From: Clostridiales bacterium
GTDB taxonomy: Bacteria > Bacillota > Clostridia > Oscillospirales > CAG-272
Direction: 5' to 3'
Assembly: GCA_003523225.1 (NCBI GenBank)
Contig: DPGK01000008.1
Coordinates: 1-10,108, forward strand
Length of the DNA: 10,108 nucleotides
The position numbers and the translations under genes were made by a program. The notes under the pieces are model-generated. The model made no database searches and was not told the origin of the DNA. It worked only from the letters and a program-made list of their open reading frames with translations. Below, in pieces: positions 6,849-10,108 of the stretch (position 1 is the first letter of the stretch; each line of letters begins with the position of its first letter).

Positions 6849-7541
6849 ATGATAAAAATTCTTGTGTGCGACGATGAGCGCGACATTGTATCGGCGCTCA
6901 GAATATTCCTGACCGGACAGGGCTACGAGGTGATCGAAGCATACAACGGCGATGAGGCGATTCGCGCAGTGCGGCGCGGCGGAATAAGTCTTTGCTTGCT
7001 TGACGTGATGATGCCCGTCACCGACGGGCTGACTGCCCTCAGGATCATAAGAGAGGAATCAAACGTCCCGGTGATACTTCTTACGGCGAAAAGCGAGGAC
7101 GGCGACAAGATAATGGGGCTTGATATGGGAGCTGACGATTACGTTACCAAGCCCTTCAACCCCGCCGAGGTGATAGCGCGGGTGCGCTCACAGCTGCGGC
7201 GCTATATGCAGCTGGGCGGAGGCAGCGTTACGCCCGGCGTGCTTAAGGCGGGAGGCATCGTGCTTGACACCGAGCGGCGGGAGGTAACGATTGACGGCGA
7301 CCCCGTTACGCTGACCCCCACAGAATTCGAAATACTCAAGCTGCTGCTTGAATCCCCCGGCAGAGTTTTTGCTCCGCGCGACATTTACCGCCGCGTCTGG
7401 GGCGGGGACGCAATGGGAGATGAAAGGACAATTGCTGTTCACATAAGACACCTGCGTGAAAAGCTGGAGATCGACCCCTCCGCTCCGCGCTATATCACCG
7501 TGGTATGGGGTCAGGGCTATAAAGTGGAGGAAGGAAAATGA
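6849..7541 (+). CDS. OmpR/PhoB-family response regulator
   Basis: Cytosolic transcription factor of 230 residues, the normal length for the family. The receiver domain (1-120) has the acidic pair D8/D9, phospho-acceptor D52 in CLLDVMMP, T79 in LLTAK and K101 in VTKPFNP, so it should be phosphorylated normally. The C-terminal winged-helix domain (about 130-226) shows LTPTEFEILKLLLESPG and, in the recognition-helix area, DERTIAVHIRHLREKLE, ending in GQGYKVE. ATG at 6849 is preceded by GGGGA (6836-6840), a moderate ribosome site; the receiver begins immediately, so no other start fits. Its stop overlaps the kinase start by 4 bp (ATGA), implying translational coupling and that the two are partners. 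Overall pattern is that of VanR-like clostridial regulators, but target genes cannot be read from the sequence. Confidence 0.96.
   Translation: MIKILVCDDERDIVSALRIFLTGQGYEVIEAYNGDEAIRAVRRGGISLCLLDVMMPVTDGLTALRIIREESNVPVILLTAKSEDGDKIMGLDMGADDYVTKPFNPAEVIARVRSQLRRYMQLGGGSVTPGVLKAGGIVLDTERREVTIDGDPVTLTPTEFEILKLLLESPGRVFAPRDIYRRVWGGDAMGDERTIAVHIRHLREKLEIDPSAPRYITVVWGQGYKVEEGK
7526..7534 (+). promoter_or_regulatory. Sensor kinase ribosome binding site
   Basis: GGAGGAAGG lies inside the last codons of the response regulator, seven bases (from GGAGG) before the ATG at 7538. Together with the 4-bp stop/start overlap it supports this start and coupled translation. Confidence 0.8.
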
Positions 7542-9838
7542 AAACACTTAAAAAACAGACATGGGTAAAGGTAATTGCGGCTATCCTTTGCTTTCTTGCG
7601 CTGCTCTCTCTTGCCGTCGAGGTCGCCTGCGCGGCATTTCTCAGCGCGTCGGGCGCATATATGCTCACGGAGGAACAGTACAACGAGGAGATGTATGACT
7701 CCGTCGCCATAGGATACGGATATCTGAAGCTGAACGAGCTTATTTTTATGGACACCACTGTCGACGGCAGCATACTCAGTCATCCGGACGTCGAGTATTT
7801 CAGTATGTATTGGGGCAACATAAGAAGGGTACACCCGTTTTACGATACCGACTGCTGCAGGATAAAAATAACCCGCAAGGATGACGGTAAAGAGGTTTTC
7901 TCCTCAGCGGGGATCGAAGGGGAAAGCCTGTATTCTACTGCGTTCGATGTTCCCATTGAATATTACTGCCGGAATGCCGTCGCTCCGGAGGGCGAAGCGA
8001 CAGATGAGCTGAAAAGCGGAGAGCTGAAGCTTGAGGCGTTCACCGACGTATTTACCGTCGAGGTAACGCTTATCCGCGGCGCGCAGCCCATGGATATCAT
8101 GAGCTTTCTGCTGATAATGGGCGAGTGGATATGGCAGATAAAATATTCCGTTTACCTGTTTATGATCGTTTCGCTGGTGCTTACGGTGCTGCTTTGGGTG
8201 TTCCTCTGCTCCGCCGCAGGACACACAAAGCAGGACGATTCGATCCACCTCCGCTTCCCGGCACGTGTGCCGCTTGACCTTCAGCTTTGCATTGTAGCCG
8301 CGCTGTTCATCCTGCTTGGTCTTCTCTGCATAGAGATCATGGAGGAGACGATACTCCAGTGGCCGCTCGGGGTTGCGTTATGCGCAACTTCGGTGATGCT
8401 GGCAATTGCCGCAGTGGAATGGCTGCCTGTATCCTTTGCCGCGCGCGTCAAGGCGGGCAAATGGTGGCGCAACACGCTTATATTCATGATACTGCACTTC
8501 ATCTGGCGCATTCTGCGGGCAATATGTCGCGGTATCGTATCGTTTGTACGCAAAATACCCTTCATATGGCGGACTTTGCTGTTCGTCGCAGTGATCTTCC
8601 TTGCCGAGCTCATCGCGGTTGGGACAAGTCTTTGGCTACTGTTCCTTCTGTTGGATCTGATAATTCTGGCAGTGGCAGTATGGTATTCCGTCAGCGTCGC
8701 AAAGCTCAGAAAGAGCGCGTCGGAGCTTGCCGCAGGCTCTCTCGGAACCAAAACCGACACCGCCTTCATGCCGTATGAGCTGAAGCAGCTCGGGCGCGAC
8801 CTCAACAGCATGGGAGACGGACTTTCCCGCGCCGTGGAGGAAAAAATGAAGAGCGAGCGGATGAAGACCGAGCTTATCACAAATGTCTCGCACGACATCA
8901 AGACCCCGCTGACCTCTATTGTAAATTACGTCGAGCTGCTTGGTAGAGAAAACCTTGACGGCAAGGCGGCGGAGTACGTCGAGGTGCTCTCGCGCCAGTC
9001 AAAGCGGATGAAAAAGCTGATAGACGACCTTGTGGAGGCGTCAAAAGCCTCAACCGGCAATATTTCCGCCGAGCTTGCGCCGCTTGATCTTTCGGTAATG
9101 GCGGGGCAGACCGCCGGAGAGTACTCAGAGCGGTTTGCCGCACGCGGACTGCGGCTGGTCGTGTCGGGCGTTGAAAGCCCCACAATAGTCCGGGCTGACG
9201 GGAGACTTGTCTGGCGCATCTGGGACAATCTTCTTGGCAACGTCTGCAAATATGCCATGCCGGGAACCCGCATATATCTCAACGTGGAGCGCCGTGGCGA
9301 TGTCATAGCCACCGTTTTCCGCAATATATCCGAACAGCCGCTTTCAAAATCGGGCGAGGAGCTGACCGAGCGGTTCGTGCGCGGCGACAATTCTCGTTCG
9401 GGCGAGGGCAGCGGACTGGGGCTTTCAATAGCCGCAGGTCTTGCCGCCGTGCAGGGAGGAACGCTCTCAATTACGGCTGACGGCGACCTTTTCAAAGCCG
9501 AGGTCTGCCTGCCGGCGATCACAGACGGATCTGCCGATGCAAAAACCGCGCCCGCGCAAAGGACTCCGGTAGACCCGGTGTCGGCATCTCCGGCTTCAGC
9601 CGCTCCCGCATATACAGCACCCGCGCCGGTGAATATTCCTGTTCATGTCAAATCGCAGACTCCGTCGCCTGTTGTATCGTCACAACCTGAGCGTCAGGAG
9701 GCAACGTGCGATACCGCACCGTGCAATACGACCGCAGCGGTCGCACCAAGCGCCGCAGACACGGCGGAGGAATCCGCCCCGGAAACAGCAGATTCCCCCG
9801 CAGACTCCAAGGCGGACGACTCCGCCGACATACAGTAA
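7538..9838 (+). CDS. Multi-span membrane sensor histidine kinase with long C-terminal tail
   Basis: Sensor partner of the preceding regulator, 766 residues. One membrane span at about 11-33, then an extracytoplasmic region (about 35-200) with no recognised domain, then likely spans at about 203-225, 249-268, 277-298, 346-364 and 366-384; six spans place the kinase in the cytosol. A HAMP-like stretch (about 385-430) leads to the dimerisation helix with NVSHDIKTPLTSIVNY (449-464), phospho-acceptor H452. The ATPase domain has the N-box DNLLGNVCKY (563-572; N564, N568), FVRGDNSR (613-620) and the glycine box GEGSGLGLSIA (622-632). The usual DxGxG box is replaced by VFRNISEQP (593-601), a pattern I associate with many clostridial kinases of this type. 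Catalysis ends near 660; the last ~106 residues are Ala/Pro/Ser/Thr-rich, turning acidic at the end, without a domain. The signal is unknown; envelope stress or a cell-wall-active compound is plausible. Confidence 0.94.
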   Translation: MKTLKKQTWVKVIAAILCFLALLSLAVEVACAAFLSASGAYMLTEEQYNEEMYDSVAIGYGYLKLNELIFMDTTVDGSILSHPDVEYFSMYWGNIRRVHPFYDTDCCRIKITRKDDGKEVFSSAGIEGESLYSTAFDVPIEYYCRNAVAPEGEATDELKSGELKLEAFTDVFTVEVTLIRGAQPMDIMSFLLIMGEWIWQIKYSVYLFMIVSLVLTVLLWVFLCSAAGHTKQDDSIHLRFPARVPLDLQLCIVAALFILLGLLCIEIMEETILQWPLGVALCATSVMLAIAAVEWLPVSFAARVKAGKWWRNTLIFMILHFIWRILRAICRGIVSFVRKIPFIWRTLLFVAVIFLAELIAVGTSLWLLFLLLDLIILAVAVWYSVSVAKLRKSASELAAGSLGTKTDTAFMPYELKQLGRDLNSMGDGLSRAVEEKMKSERMKTELITNVSHDIKTPLTSIVNYVELLGRENLDGKAAEYVEVLSRQSKRMKKLIDDLVEASKASTGNISAELAPLDLSVMAGQTAGEYSERFAARGLRLVVSGVESPTIVRADGRLVWRIWDNLLGNVCKYAMPGTRIYLNVERRGDVIATVFRNISEQPLSKSGEELTERFVRGDNSRSGEGSGLGLSIAAGLAAVQGGTLSITADGDLFKAEVCLPAITDGSADAKTAPAQRTPVDPVSASPASAAPAYTAPAPVNIPVHVKSQTPSPVVSSQPERQEATCDTAPCNTTAAVAPSAADTAEESAPETADSPADSKADDSADIQ
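9536..9835 (+). other. Low-complexity A/P/S/T tail segment of the sensor kinase
   Basis: This part of the kinase gene encodes residues from about 667 to 766, dominated by Ala, Pro, Ser, Thr and, near the end, Asp/Glu. It contains two cysteines (C724, C729) and short recurring pieces such as SAAPAYTAPAP and ADSPADSKADDSAD. It is in frame with the kinase with no frameshift. Predicted to be disordered and cytosolic; no function can be assigned. Confidence 0.8.
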
Positions 9839-9890
9839 TACGGTCATTCCGCCGCATACCGCAATCGGAAAACAGAATAATTTTTTCACT

Positions 9891-9917
9891 GAGCTGCCGC
9901 GCCAAGCGCGGCAGCTC
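9891..9917 (+). terminator. Hairpin after the two-component operon, likely terminator
   Basis: GAGCTGCCGCGC (9891-9902) pairs perfectly over 12 bp with GCGCGGCAGCTC (9906-9917), leaving a CAA loop. It lies 52 bases past the kinase stop. The following bases are TCTCGGTTTGC, so the U-tract is poor; a run of T before the stem (9881-9886) gives no U-tract to a leftward transcript either, because there it would read as A. It may act as an imperfect terminator or an mRNA 3'-end stabiliser. Confidence 0.6.
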
Positions 9918-9959
9918 TCGGTTTGCAGAAAAATTTTTATCCGACAGAAAGCCAAAAAA

Positions 9960-10106
9960 TCATCTATCCTTTTGGGGAATGTAATTAACTAAATTCCATT
10001 GAGCAAATTTAATGGGTTCACTGGTATTGAAAAAATTCAGTTTTTGTCCTCCTCATCCTCTTCTCACACTGAAGAAGGCTTTTTGTTCTTGCAAATTATT
10101 TTGTTC
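9960..10106 (-). pseudogene. Possible remnant of a minus-strand reading frame
   Basis: Reading leftward from the window edge, one frame stays open for 17 codons (ending AFFSVRRG), meets a TGA at 10053-10055, then stays open for a further 30 codons (containing FFNTSEPIKFAQWNLVNY) to a TGA at 9960-9962. The piece reads like protein and differs in base composition from the neighbours. It could be the tail of a decayed gene, part of a dispersed repeat, or chance in AT-rich DNA. I do not recognise the family. Confidence 0.25.
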
Positions 10107-10108
10107 AG

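Larger units (their letters stand above)
9839..10108. other. Downstream intergenic region, turning AT-rich
   Basis: After the kinase stop lies a GC-rich hairpin (9891-9917), then from about 9925 the base composition becomes strongly AT-rich, unlike the rest of the window. It holds small inverted pairs (GGAAT 9976-9980 with ATTCC 9993-9997; CCATT 9996-10000 with AATGG 10011-10015) and a broken minus-strand frame at 9960-10106. No intact gene is supported. Confidence 0.55.

Noticed and set aside
8281..8901. 206-codon minus-strand frame opposite the kinase
   Set aside because: Antisense to membrane and HAMP-like parts of a clear histidine kinase; Ser/Arg-rich composition is typical of a shadow frame.
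8926..9522. 198-codon minus-strand frame opposite the kinase catalytic domain
   Set aside because: Antisense to conserved H-box and ATPase motifs; no ribosome site or domain.
9518..9838. Kinase tail as the product of a frameshift
   Set aside because: The tail is in the same frame as the kinase, keeps a consistent A/P/S/T composition to a clean stop, and the alternative frames do not resemble a kinase end.
9645..9992. 115-codon plus-strand frame overlapping the kinase tail
   Set aside because: Arg/Pro-rich shadow of the Ala/Pro-rich tail; no ribosome site, and it runs through the downstream hairpin.

Overview
The window looks like chromosomal DNA of an anaerobic, moderately GC-rich Firmicute, most likely a Clostridia / Oscillospiraceae-type gut or rumen bacterium. 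The evidence is a single-polypeptide pyruvate:ferredoxin oxidoreductase (a strict-anaerobe enzyme in this form), strong AGGAGG-type ribosome binding sites, clear sigma-A promoters with 17-bp spacers, a BspA-type leucine-rich repeat protein and a clostridial-style multi-membrane-span histidine kinase. This assignment is inference from content, not a database match.

Layout from left to right. Bases 1-120 hold no gene that can be supported, but contain a perfect GC-rich hairpin (54-83) that ends transcription between nifJ and whatever lies to the left. Bases 121-3915 (minus) are nifJ, a 1264-residue PFOR with its own promoter and ribosome binding site. A 274-base divergent intergenic region carries the nifJ promoter and, facing right, a near-consensus promoter for a 255-residue RNase Z-like metallo-beta-lactamase (MBL) fold hydrolase (4190-4957), which ends at a strong terminator hairpin. 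Converging on it is a minus-strand gene (5049-6455) that fuses BspA-like leucine-rich repeats to a ComEC-like MBL domain, with no signal peptide. A second divergent region (6456-6848) carries that gene's promoter plus two right-facing promoters. Then comes a two-component operon: an OmpR/PhoB-family response regulator (6849-7541) overlapping by 4 bp a 766-residue multi-span sensor kinase (7538-9838), followed by a perfect 12-bp hairpin. The last ~150 bases turn sharply AT-rich and show traces of a broken minus-strand reading frame.

Functionally these are four separate transcription units: central anaerobic pyruvate metabolism, two unrelated MBL hydrolases facing each other, and an envelope-signalling two-component system that may control itself. 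I see no mobile element, CRISPR array, tRNA, rRNA or defence system. The window is mostly ordinary core-type chromosome. The less ordinary items are the cytosolic-looking LRR-MBL fusion, the long Ala/Pro/Ser/Thr tail on the kinase, an extended Cys-bearing segment in PFOR, an unassigned strong promoter at 6632-6660, and the AT-rich right edge.
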